Position numbers and translations under genes: made by a program | In this document: piece after piece, positions 48,588 through 56,272 of the stretch | How positions within the stretch are numbered: the first letter of the stretch is position 1 | Layout: every line of letters begins with the position of its first letter | Origin: Novosphingobium sp. ERN07 | GTDB taxonomy: Bacteria; Pseudomonadota; Alphaproteobacteria; Sphingomonadales; Sphingomonadaceae | Assembly: GCF_012641335.1 (NCBI RefSeq) | Contig: NZ_JABAID010000002.1 | Coordinates: 310,001 to 374,000, forward strand | Direction: 5' to 3' | Length of the DNA: 64,000 nt | Notes under the pieces: generated by a model | Told to the model about the DNA's origin: nothing | Databases searched by the model: none | Seen by the model: only the letters and a program-made list of their open reading frames with translations

Positions 48588-49784
48588 ATGGCACAATTCT
48601 CATCAGCCGATCCTGTCGTCATCCTGTCCTATGCCCGCACCCCGATGGGCGCGATGCAGGGTTCGCTTGCCGATGTTGCGGCAACCGATCTCGGCGCAAC
48701 GGCGGTCAAGGCGGCGGTAGAACGCTCAGGCGTTTCGCCTGAAAGCGTTGAGCGCATCTATATGGGCTGCGTGCTGCCCGCCGGTCTTGGTCAGGCCCCT
48801 GCCCGTCAGGCCGCGATCAAGGCAGGCCTGCCCAAATCGGTGCAGGCTACCACGGTCAACAAGGTCTGCGGTTCGGGTATGCAGACGATCATCATGGGCG
48901 CAGAAGCCCTCGCTTCGGGCAGTGTCGATGTGATCGTCGCTGGCGGCATGGAATCGATGACCAACGCCCCCTACCTGCTCAAGAAGCACCGTTCGGGCGC
49001 GCGCATCGGCCACGACACCGCCTATGACCACATGTTCCTCGATGGTCTTGAAGACGCCTACGAGGCTGGTCGCGCGATGGGCACTTTCGCGCAGGACACG
49101 GCAAACGCCTATCAACTAACGCGCGAACAGCAGGACACCTACACCGTCGAATCGCTCCGCCGCGCACAGGCCGCCGTCACCGATGGCACGTTCAAGGATG
49201 AAATCGCCCCCGTCACGGTAAAGACCCGCGCAGGCGAAGTCGTCGTCGATACCGATGAAGCCCCCGGCAAGGGCCGCCCCGACAAGATTCCTTCGCTCAA
49301 GCCCGCATTTGCCAAGGACGGCACGATCACCGCTGCCACCTCGTCATCGATTTCCGATGGTGCCGCTGCGGTCGTCCTCGTGCGCGAAAGTGTGGCCAAG
49401 GCTTCCGGCCTTGCACCTGTGGCAAAGATCGTCGCCGTTGCCGCCCACGCGCAGGAGCCAAAGGACTTCACCACCGCTCCGGTCGGTGCGATGCAAAAGG
49501 TGCTAGAAAAGGCAGGCTGGTCGATTGCCGATGTCGATCTGTTCGAAGTCAATGAAGCCTTCGCCTGCGTTGCGATGTTCGCGATGCACGATCTCGGCAT
49601 TCCGCATGACAAGATCAACGTCCACGGCGGCGCGACCGCTCTGGGCCACCCCATCGGCGCATCGGGCACCCGCATCGTCACCACCCTGCTCGCCGCTCTG
49701 AAAAAGCACGGCAAGACCAAGGGTGTCGCCAGCCTCTGCATTGGCGGAGGCGAAGCCACAGCGCTGGCCGTCGAACTGGTTTGA
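48588..49784 (+). CDS. Acetyl-CoA acetyltransferase (thiolase)
   Basis: A 398-residue thiolase. The acyl-accepting C94 is in NKVCGSGMQ, the His is in VNEAFACVA/HGGATALGHPIGASGTR, and the second Cys is in LCIGGGEA. It condenses two acetyl-CoA to acetoacetyl-CoA or runs in reverse during fatty-acid or ketone-body use. No PHB or beta-oxidation partners are adjacent, so the direction is not known. GAGAGAGG upstream of the ATG at 48588; the frame is open far upstream, antisense to the peptidase gene. Confidence 0.92.
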   Translation: MAQFSSADPVVILSYARTPMGAMQGSLADVAATDLGATAVKAAVERSGVSPESVERIYMGCVLPAGLGQAPARQAAIKAGLPKSVQATTVNKVCGSGMQTIIMGAEALASGSVDVIVAGGMESMTNAPYLLKKHRSGARIGHDTAYDHMFLDGLEDAYEAGRAMGTFAQDTANAYQLTREQQDTYTVESLRRAQAAVTDGTFKDEIAPVTVKTRAGEVVVDTDEAPGKGRPDKIPSLKPAFAKDGTITAATSSSISDGAAAVVLVRESVAKASGLAPVAKIVAVAAHAQEPKDFTTAPVGAMQKVLEKAGWSIADVDLFEVNEAFACVAMFAMHDLGIPHDKINVHGGATALGHPIGASGTRIVTTLLAALKKHGKTKGVASLCIGGGEATALAVELV

Positions 49785-49799
49785 CGATTTGATGCAATG

Positions 49800-49831
49800 A
49801 TCCCCCGGCCCGCAAGGTCAGGGGATTTTTC
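49800..49831 (+). terminator. Intrinsic terminator after thiolase
   Basis: ATCCCC (49800-49805) pairs with GGGGAT (49821-49826) and is followed by a run of T. It lies 15 nt past the thiolase stop. Confidence 0.65.
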
Positions 49832-49871
49832 TATGACGATTATGTCGTTTGCAGACACGGGGGCGCGCAAG

Positions 49872-49952
49872 CCCACCCCACTGCGACTAATTTCGCCTTA
49901 CGGCTCAACAAGTCTCGCTCCCCTCCTGCAGGCGGGAGGGGTTGGGGGTGGG
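49872..49952 (-). repeat. About 80-bp intergenic repeat, copy A
   Basis: Read on the minus strand it runs from a G/C-rich stem (CCCCTCCCGCCTGCAGGAGG) through GAGCGAGACTTGTTGAGCCG and ATTAGTCGCAGTGGGG. The same order of blocks, diverged, occurs in the opposite orientation at 57528-57600. It occupies much of the 204-nt gap between the thiolase and the SH3 gene. Confidence 0.7.
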
Positions 49953-49988
49953 TTTTTCCACCCCCGCGATTGCAATCTATTCTATCCG

Positions 49989-50456
49989 CTAAGGTTTGCC
50001 TGCGCCCCAGACGCTCGACGCTTTGGCAAACCCCTTACGGCCGTCCACGTCGAACACGCACCAGCCCGCGTCGCAATCGCCCACCTTGCCGATCACGCCC
50101 GGCCCCACGCGCCATAGCACGCGGCCACTGCCGCCCTTGTTCTCCCGCAGGCCGGTGATGCCGCCCTTCACGATGCCCGCACGCGCCCGCGTCAGGAATT
50201 GCGAAAGAATCCACCCGCGCGCGCCTTCCGGGTCTTCGACCAGACGCCAGCTACCCATCACGCGCAGCACTTTCAGCGGCACGCCTTTGCGCACATAAGT
50301 CCAGTTGATGCGATACTCGCGGCCTGGCCCCACGCGCATGTTGGCGGTGTCCTTCGCGGTGGACACCCAATAGGGCACGCCGTCGTCCGCATCCTGTGCG
50401 ATGGCGGGCACGGCGGCAAACAAAAGGACTAGACTGGCTGCAATCCGCAATATCAT
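49989..50456 (-). CDS. Periplasmic SH3-domain protein
   Basis: A 155-residue exported protein. The signal peptide is MILRIAASLVLLFAAVPAIA. Two bacterial SH3-like repeats follow: residues about 32-85 (NMRVGPGREYRINWTYVRKG, WRLVEDPEGARGWILSQFL) and 95-150 (GLRENKGGSGRVLWRVGPG to CVFDVDGRKGF). Such domains bind cell-wall peptides or proteins, so a cell-envelope role is likely but unproven. The ATG at 50456 gives the signal peptide; the frame is open 39 codons upstream. Divergent from the 2-hydroxyacid dehydrogenase gene. Confidence 0.8.
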   Translation of the reverse strand: MILRIAASLVLLFAAVPAIAQDADDGVPYWVSTAKDTANMRVGPGREYRINWTYVRKGVPLKVLRVMGSWRLVEDPEGARGWILSQFLTRARAGIVKGGITGLRENKGGSGRVLWRVGPGVIGKVGDCDAGWCVFDVDGRKGFAKASSVWGAGKP

Positions 50457-50571
50457 GGCCAAGCCGTCGCAAAATCGCGCGCAAAGGGCAACACCTGCCG
50501 CCGCGCTGTCCACCATGATGGTAACGCCCCCCGCTTGACCGCCGCCTGTCCTCAGGCCTAGCGTCCGGGAC

Positions 50572-51591
50572 ATGCCGAGTTCCGCCGACTATCGCCCCGC
50601 CCGCCGCGTCGAAGGCAAGCCCCGCGTGTTCGTCACGCGCCGCCTCCTGTCCGAAACCGAAGCGCGCATGGCCGAACTGTTCGACGTCACGCTCAACGCC
50701 GAAGACCGCCCGCTCACGCGCGACGAACTCGTCGCCGCGATGCAAAGCGCGCACGTTCTCGTCCCCACCGTCACCGACCAGATCGATGCAGACCTGATCG
50801 CACAGGCCGGCCCGCAGCTCGGCCTGGTCGCCAACTTCGGTGCAGGCACCGAACACATCGACCTTTCCGCCGCCCGCGCGCGCAAGATCATCGTCACCAA
50901 CACCCCTGGCGTCTTCACCGACGACACGGCCGACATGGCCATCGCTCTCATCATCTCGGTCGCCCGCCGCCTCAACCACGGCGGCCGCACCCTGCGCGCC
51001 GGCAAGTGGGAGGGCTGGGCACCCTCGACCATGCTCGGCCACCGCCTCGCTGGTAAGACGCTTGCGATCCTCGGTATGGGCCGCATCGGCCAGGCCGTCG
51101 CCTATCGCGCCCGCGCGTTCGGCCTCAACGTCGCCTACCACAACCGCCACCGCCTCCCCGAAGCGCTGGAGACGATGTTCGGCGCCCGCTTCGAACCTGA
51201 TCTCGACACGCTAGTGGCAGAAGCCGACATTCTCACCCTGCACTGCCCCGCCACGCCCGAAACGCACCACATCATCGACGCCCGCCGCCTCGCCCTGATG
51301 AAGCCCCATGCCTATCTGGTAAACACCGCCCGCGGCCAGTTGGTCGAGGAAGAGGCGCTAATCGCGGCCTTGGTTGAAGGGCGCATCGGCGGTGCAGGCC
51401 TTGATGTGTTCGAGCATGAACCGCAGGTCGATGCCCGCTTGCTTGCCCACCATAACGTCGCCATTCTGCCGCACATGGGCAGCGCCACTTTCGAGGGCCG
51501 CCTTGCATCGGGCGACAAGGTGGTCGCCAACATCCGCTTTTGGGCCGATGGCCACCGCCCGCCCGATCAGGTTCTCGAAGGTCTGGTCTAG
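50572..51591 (+). CDS. D-isomer 2-hydroxyacid dehydrogenase (glyoxylate-reductase-like)
   Basis: A 339-residue NAD(P)-dependent oxidoreductase. The Rossmann motif GMGRIGQAVAYRA, catalytic Arg in NTARGQLVEEE, the Glu in DVFEHEP and the His in LPHMGSATFEGR are all visible. The closest named relatives are glyoxylate/hydroxypyruvate reductases, which reduce 2-oxo acids; the exact substrate is not readable. It uses an ATG 115 nt from the divergent SH3 gene. Confidence 0.87.
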   Translation: MPSSADYRPARRVEGKPRVFVTRRLLSETEARMAELFDVTLNAEDRPLTRDELVAAMQSAHVLVPTVTDQIDADLIAQAGPQLGLVANFGAGTEHIDLSAARARKIIVTNTPGVFTDDTADMAIALIISVARRLNHGGRTLRAGKWEGWAPSTMLGHRLAGKTLAILGMGRIGQAVAYRARAFGLNVAYHNRHRLPEALETMFGARFEPDLDTLVAEADILTLHCPATPETHHIIDARRLALMKPHAYLVNTARGQLVEEEALIAALVEGRIGGAGLDVFEHEPQVDARLLAHHNVAILPHMGSATFEGRLASGDKVVANIRFWADGHRPPDQVLEGLV

Positions 51592-51713
51592 ACCGATCCC
51601 CTTTTCGCACAACAATCAATCACGCCCACGCTTGTGCGGTGCCGCAATATTGCCCTAAAGCCCAGCTTGAGAGGATCTGGCGCAGCCTGCTGCGCGGGAG
51701 GGGAGTTCTGTTG

Positions 51714-53033
51714 ATGCGAAACGTGATGGCGGCAATCGTCGCTCTCTTTGCCGTGCTGCTGCCATCGCTGGCACTGGGCCAGACCGGCCTTGAAACTGTC
51801 AGCGTCGAAGACGTGGCCGATACCGGCGACACCGCATGGATTCTGGTATCGTCCGCTTTCGTACTGATGATGGCCATGCCCGGCCTCACCCTGTTCTACG
51901 GCGGCCTTGTCCGCGCCAAGGGCTTCCTTGCCGTGCTGGTGCAAGTCGGCGCGATCGCCGCCGTGGCCTCGGTGCTGTGGGTGATGGTGGGCTACACGCT
52001 GGCGTTTGGCGACGTTGCAGGCGGCTGGCTCGGCAGCGGCAACGCGTGGATGCTGCTCAACCTCGGCAACGTGCGAGCGGGCACGACCATCCCGGAAAGC
52101 GCCTTCGTGCTGTTCCAGATGTGCTTCGCGCTGATCACCCCCGCCCTGATGGCCGGTGCATGGGTAGACCGCGCCCGCTTCGGCTGGGTCGTGGCCTTCT
52201 GTGCGCTCTGGGGCCTGATCGTCTACGCCCCTGCGGCCCACTGGGTCTGGGGCGGAGGCTGGCTCGCCACCAAGTTCGGCACGATGGACTTTGCCGGCGG
52301 CATCGTCGTCCACACCACTGCCGGTATCTCGGCGCTGGTCGTCGCCATGCTGCTGGGCAAGCGCGCGGGCTTCCCCAAAACGCTGATGCTCCCGCACAGC
52401 CCCTCGCTGACGATGGCAGGCGCGGCCCTGCTGTGGGTCGGCTGGTTCGGCTTCAACGGCGGCTCAGCACTCGCGGCCAACGATGATGCGGCGTCTGCCA
52501 TCATCAACACCCACGTCGCCGCATGTGTGGCCGCCCTCGTCTGGCTCGCCATCGAAAAGTTCTCGGTCGGCAAACCCACCTCGGTCGGCTTCGCCACCGG
52601 CGCGATTGCGGGCCTCGCCACCGTCACACCTGCCGCGGGTTACATCGCCCCCGGAGCCGCCATGCTGTTCGGCGCGCTGGCCGCCGTGGTCTGCTACCCG
52701 ATGATCCAACTGGTGAAACAGAAGCTCCAGATCGACGATTCGCTCGACGTTTTCGCCGTTCACGGCGTCGGCGGAATGCTCGGCTCACTGCTGCTGGCGG
52801 TGTTCATTTCTGAGTCGTTCGGCGGCACCGGCTACAACGAAGGCATGGACCTCGCCCGTCAGATCGTCGCCCAGATCGCAGGCGTCGGCATCGTCGCGCT
52901 ATGGAGCGCCTTTGCCACTGTCGTCTGCGCGCTGATGGTCTCAATGGTCATCCCGATGCGCGTGACCGAAGACGAGGAACGCGAAGGCCTAGACATCACC
53001 AGCCACGGCGAACGCGCCTGGGAAATGGACTGA
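51714..53033 (+). CDS. amtB: Ammonium transporter AmtB
   Basis: A 439-residue ammonium channel. A cleavable signal peptide (MRNVMAAIVAL to ALGQ) precedes 11 membrane helices. Key elements: GLTLFYGGLVRAKG, the pore His residues in VVHTTAGISALV and FAVHGVGGMLGSLL, and the conserved WFGFNGGSALAAN. It imports ammonium when nitrogen is scarce. The usual partner glnK (PII protein) is not next to it in either direction. ATG at 51714, with GGAGGGGAG upstream; a TTG directly before it is an alternative. Confidence 0.93.
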   Translation: MRNVMAAIVALFAVLLPSLALGQTGLETVSVEDVADTGDTAWILVSSAFVLMMAMPGLTLFYGGLVRAKGFLAVLVQVGAIAAVASVLWVMVGYTLAFGDVAGGWLGSGNAWMLLNLGNVRAGTTIPESAFVLFQMCFALITPALMAGAWVDRARFGWVVAFCALWGLIVYAPAAHWVWGGGWLATKFGTMDFAGGIVVHTTAGISALVVAMLLGKRAGFPKTLMLPHSPSLTMAGAALLWVGWFGFNGGSALAANDDAASAIINTHVAACVAALVWLAIEKFSVGKPTSVGFATGAIAGLATVTPAAGYIAPGAAMLFGALAAVVCYPMIQLVKQKLQIDDSLDVFAVHGVGGMLGSLLLAVFISESFGGTGYNEGMDLARQIVAQIAGVGIVALWSAFATVVCALMVSMVIPMRVTEDEEREGLDITSHGERAWEMD

Positions 53034-53038
53034 TTGTG

Positions 53039-53066
53039 GCGCTGGGAGGGGGTGTCCCTCTCCCGG
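53039..53066 (+). terminator. GC-rich hairpin after amtB
   Basis: An imperfect stem of GCGCTGGGAGGG with CCTCTCCCGGCG, starting 6 nt after the amtB stop and without a T-run. Likely the transcript end. Confidence 0.4.
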
Positions 53067-53177
53067 CGTTGGAGTGGCAGCAATTACTGACTTTTGCCGT
53101 TCTGGACACGACGCTATTGCGGACACTTTCTGAAGCGGCTCTATTCGCTCGGCAAACTGTCACTCAAAGGGGAGATT

Positions 53178-53756
53178 ATGGCCGCGCTTTCAAACCGGCT
53201 CAAGTCTGCGACATTGGGCTTTGGCATTACGGTTGCACCGTTAGCTATCGTTGCCGCTGCGCACCTAACTTTTATGCCGCAGATCGTCGCAGCTATGGAA
53301 GGAATAGACAATAACGATCAAGCTTTGGCGGTCTCTTCATTGAGAATGGAATGGCTTGCGACACACAGTATAGTGGCAGCAATATTCGTGATTTACTGGT
53401 TTATCACAGCACTATTTGGGCGAGACCAAATATTAAGGTCCAGATTTTCCAATAACACATTGGCTTTTTGCGTCGCCGCTTATCTGATAGTAACTTTATA
53501 TTATATCTTTTTTCGGTGGAACGATGGATTAAAGATTTTATGCCCGCTTCTCGGTATCTCTGATACGGACGCTCCACCTTTTGCCTGCGACCCCCAATCA
53601 TCCTGCGGCGCTTTCGCCTACGCAGCCCACCAAATGATATTTTTGGGGCTTTTGGGGTTAGTTGTCCCCCTAATCATTAGCTTAGCTGTCCGCATAATTT
53701 CATCTCATCGCGCATATCAGCGAAGCGATGACCCGCCTCAACCGTTGCTTGAATGA
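53178..53756 (+). CDS. AT-rich orphan membrane protein
   Basis: A 192-residue protein with four predicted membrane segments (about 16-36, 62-83, 97-116 and 150-176). A hydrophilic loop near 120-148 carries three Cys (LCPLLG, FACDPQSSCG). No family recognised. GGGGAG lies just upstream of the ATG at 53178. Base use is unlike its neighbours: positions 53461-53520 have 22 G+C in 60, with TTA and ATA codons rare elsewhere in the window. This points to recent acquisition. It is flanked downstream by an inverted repeat pair. Confidence 0.6.
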   Translation: MAALSNRLKSATLGFGITVAPLAIVAAAHLTFMPQIVAAMEGIDNNDQALAVSSLRMEWLATHSIVAAIFVIYWFITALFGRDQILRSRFSNNTLAFCVAAYLIVTLYYIFFRWNDGLKILCPLLGISDTDAPPFACDPQSSCGAFAYAAHQMIFLGLLGLVVPLIISLAVRIISSHRAYQRSDDPPQPLLE

Positions 53757-53859
53757 CCGCTTCCCACCCAACTGCCGTCATTTAGTCAGATTTGCCGCCG
53801 CTCCAAAATCCGCCATTCATCTGGCCAGCAAAATACCCTCAAATCCCAAAACCCACTAT

Positions 53860-54013
53860 CGTCGCCCCGTGCTTGACACGGGGCTTGGCTACCTTGCGAC
53901 ATAGCCCTCCCACAGATCCCCCAAAGGAAAACTCTGGTCGAGGCTGCTGTACCCGCCAATCCCGACTTGAAGCGAACGGGATAGCCAAGCCCCGTGTCAA
54001 GCACGGGGCGACG
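53860..54013. repeat. Perfect inverted pair of 32-bp palindromic repeats
   Basis: A 32-nt unit at 53860-53891 (CGTCGCCCCGTGCTTGACAC then GGGGCTTGGCTA) recurs exactly, inverted, at 53982-54013. Each unit has its own 7-bp stem (CCCCGTG/CACGGGG). The 90 bases between hold nothing recognisable. The arrangement matches the pair in the nuoF-nuoG gap. It lies in the 348-nt gap 53757-54104, which otherwise holds only the terminator of the next operon. Confidence 0.8.
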
Positions 54014-54045
54014 GGTGTTTGATTTAAAGGTTAGCCACCAACCCA

Positions 54046-54083
54046 ACAAAAAAGGGCGGCCCCGGCACCCCGGAACCGCCCTT
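54046..54083 (-). terminator. Intrinsic terminator of prfB operon
   Basis: On the minus strand AAGGGCGG (54083-54076 complement) pairs with CCGCCCTT (54059-54052 complement) and is followed by a run of T. It starts 22 nt beyond the nitronate-monooxygenase stop codon. This is the clearest rho-independent terminator in the window. Confidence 0.85.
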
Positions 54084-54104
54084 CTCAAACCCCAAAAACC
54101 CAAC

Positions 54105-55514
54105 TCAATCCCCGGTCAAAATCCGGTCCACCAACTGCTTCACCGTCGGCGTGAAGTTGTTGGAATAGAACGGGTCCTGCTTGAACCGATAGGCCGCATG
54201 GCCCGCAAACATCAGATTCTTGTCGATGTCCCCGCCATGCGCGATGTCCTGCAAAGTCTTCTGGATGCAGAAGCTGCGCGGGTCGGCCAGACGCCCGGTG
54301 GTGTAATCGTCATGGTCCTTCCATGAAGAGAACCCGCAGTGCGAAAGGCAGCCCATGCAATCCTTCTGATCCTGCTGAATTTCATCGCGCTCTTCGGGCG
54401 TCACGAACACCATCGTATCGTCCGGCGTGCGCAGCGCGTGGACATAGCCTGCGCCATGCCATTCGCGCGCCCGCGCCAGATCGTTCGGCGTCACCCAGAA
54501 GTTCTTGCCGCGCACGCCCACGTCAAGCTGCACAGTGTGTTCGCCCGCTTCCACGCGCGAATAGGGAATCTGCCGCTCTGACCGCGCTTCCAGCGAACGC
54601 AGGAACGGATTGCGCACCGCCGATGAATAGAACCCCGTGGGCGAAAACTTGTGCAGCAGCACATCGCCCGGCTCCAGCTTGCGCAGATGGTCTTTCCACC
54701 CCTGCGGAATCGGGCTTTCCTCGGTCAGCAAAGGCCGCGTGCCGAACTGGAAGGCAATCGAACCGAGTTCGGGATTGTCGATCCAGTCGTTCCATTCGCG
54801 CAGGAACCACACGCCGCCCGCCATCACGATCGGCACATCGTCCGAAATGCCCTCGGCGCGCATCACATCGCGCAGCGCTTTCACGCGCGGATAGGGGTCT
54901 TCCGGCTTCTTCGGGTCTTCGGCATTGGACAGGCCATTGTGTCCGCCCGCCAGCCACGGGTCTTCATAGACCACCGCGCCCAGCAATTGCGGAACCTTGT
55001 GATAGGCGCGCTTCCACAGCGCGCGGAACGCACGGCCCGATGACACGATGGGCAAATAGTGGACGTTATAGCGTTCAGCGATTTCCGAAAGCTTGTAGGG
55101 CATCCCGGCCCCGCAGGTAACGCCCGTCACCATCCCGCGCGTCTTGTCCAGCACCGCTTCGAGGATCGGCTGAGCGCCGCCCATTTCCCACAGCACGTTG
55201 ATATTGATCGCGCCCTTGCCGCCCGCGATTTCGTGCGCGCGCTTCACCTGCTCCACCGCGCCATCGATGGCATAGCGCATCAATTGCTCGTGGCGTTCCT
55301 TGCGCGTCAGCGCATCATAAACCTGTGGAACAATCTTGCCTTCGGCGTCGTAGCTGTCGGCATTGACCGCGCTGACCGTGCCGATCCCCCCGGCAGCGGC
55401 CCATGCGCCGGAACTCATGTGGTTCGTTGCTGCAACACCCTTGCCGCCCTCAACCAATGGCCAAACCTCACGGCCACCATAGAGAATCGGCTTCAACCCC
55501 TTGAACGCAGACAT
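54105..55514 (-). CDS. Nitronate-monooxygenase-family flavin oxidoreductase
   Basis: A 469-residue TIM-barrel flavoprotein of the NAD(P)H-dependent flavin oxidoreductase/nitronate monooxygenase group. Indicative segments are LPIVSSGRAFRALWKRAY, VPIVMAGGVWFLREW (phosphate-binding strand) and GSIAFQFGTRPLLTE. It is longer than the common 320-360-residue enzymes, with a C-terminal part (about 330-469) holding CMGCLSHCGFSSW, a Cys cluster that might bind metal. Substrate unknown. Its ATG overlaps the methyltransferase stop (TGATG). Confidence 0.75.
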   Translation of the reverse strand: MSAFKGLKPILYGGREVWPLVEGGKGVAATNHMSSGAWAAAGGIGTVSAVNADSYDAEGKIVPQVYDALTRKERHEQLMRYAIDGAVEQVKRAHEIAGGKGAININVLWEMGGAQPILEAVLDKTRGMVTGVTCGAGMPYKLSEIAERYNVHYLPIVSSGRAFRALWKRAYHKVPQLLGAVVYEDPWLAGGHNGLSNAEDPKKPEDPYPRVKALRDVMRAEGISDDVPIVMAGGVWFLREWNDWIDNPELGSIAFQFGTRPLLTEESPIPQGWKDHLRKLEPGDVLLHKFSPTGFYSSAVRNPFLRSLEARSERQIPYSRVEAGEHTVQLDVGVRGKNFWVTPNDLARAREWHGAGYVHALRTPDDTMVFVTPEERDEIQQDQKDCMGCLSHCGFSSWKDHDDYTTGRLADPRSFCIQKTLQDIAHGGDIDKNLMFAGHAAYRFKQDPFYSNNFTPTVKQLVDRILTGD

Positions 55515-56272
55515 CAATTTCCTTTCAAGGCGCTTGTCGCGCCAGCACCCTTCGCCGCTTTCAACCGGCACGGTTTGATCGCACCCGGTTCGGGCCGCGT
55601 CTGCGCTGCCACGAACTGTGCATAATACCCCGCTAGCTCCGGTTTACGGTGAAATTCATCCAAACGAAAGCCCACGGCCTCCATCTCGCAGATCAGCAGC
55701 GCGGGCGGGATGCCGTGGCGATCGGTCGACCGATCCGCATCGACCACCAACACGCGCCCGCCCGGTTTCAACGCAGGCCACAGCCGCCATGCAAAGGCAT
55801 AAGGCTCGGCCACTTCATGATACATATGCACCAGAAACAGGCGGTCAAAACTGCGCGTCGGCAGCTTTGGATCGTCTGCGCCGCCGGGCTTGATCGAAAC
55901 ATTGTCGAGCCGGTCCGCCTCGACGCGCGCACCAAGGCGGCGCAAAGCGTCTCCATCGATATCCTGCGCCACGACCCGGCCCGTCGCCGTCACCCGCTCG
56001 GCCAGACGCACGGTGTAGTACCCCTCACCCGCACCGATATCGGCCACGCTCATGCCCGGTTTGACGTCAGCCAGGTCCATGACTGTGTTGGCTTCGTTGC
56101 GCTCCTCACGATCACGTTCGTTCGAAACCGAATTGCTGCCCAGCGCCGAAACCGGCCTGTCAGCTTTGGGAAAAGCGCGCGACGTTTCGGCACGGTCATC
56201 CTTCGGCGTCGGCTCGCACGCGCCGAGCAGCGCCAGAAGCGCAAGCGACGCAAGGGCCGAAGCCCGCGGCAT
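55514..56272 (-). CDS. Lipoprotein with SAM methyltransferase domain
   Basis: A 252-residue protein. It starts with a lipoprotein signal (MPRASALASLALLALLGAC, Cys at residue 19), a polar linker, then a class I methyltransferase-like domain from about residue 55: VADIGAGEGYYTVRLAERV (SAM-binding loop), VAQDIDGDALRRL and a late GGRVLVVDADRS. A methyltransferase exported to the envelope lacks an obvious SAM supply, so the domain may bind another ligand. It overlaps prfB and the nitronate-monooxygenase gene by one base on each side, so all three are coupled. Confidence 0.75.
   Translation of the reverse strand: MPRASALASLALLALLGACEPTPKDDRAETSRAFPKADRPVSALGSNSVSNERDREERNEANTVMDLADVKPGMSVADIGAGEGYYTVRLAERVTATGRVVAQDIDGDALRRLGARVEADRLDNVSIKPGGADDPKLPTRSFDRLFLVHMYHEVAEPYAFAWRLWPALKPGGRVLVVDADRSTDRHGIPPALLICEMEAVGFRLDEFHRKPELAGYYAQFVAAQTRPEPGAIKPCRLKAAKGAGATSALKGN

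Noticed and set aside
49900..49970. CRISPR or rho-independent terminator in the G/C-rich run
   Set aside because: The paired G and C runs belong to the dispersed repeat copy; there is no series of spaced repeats.
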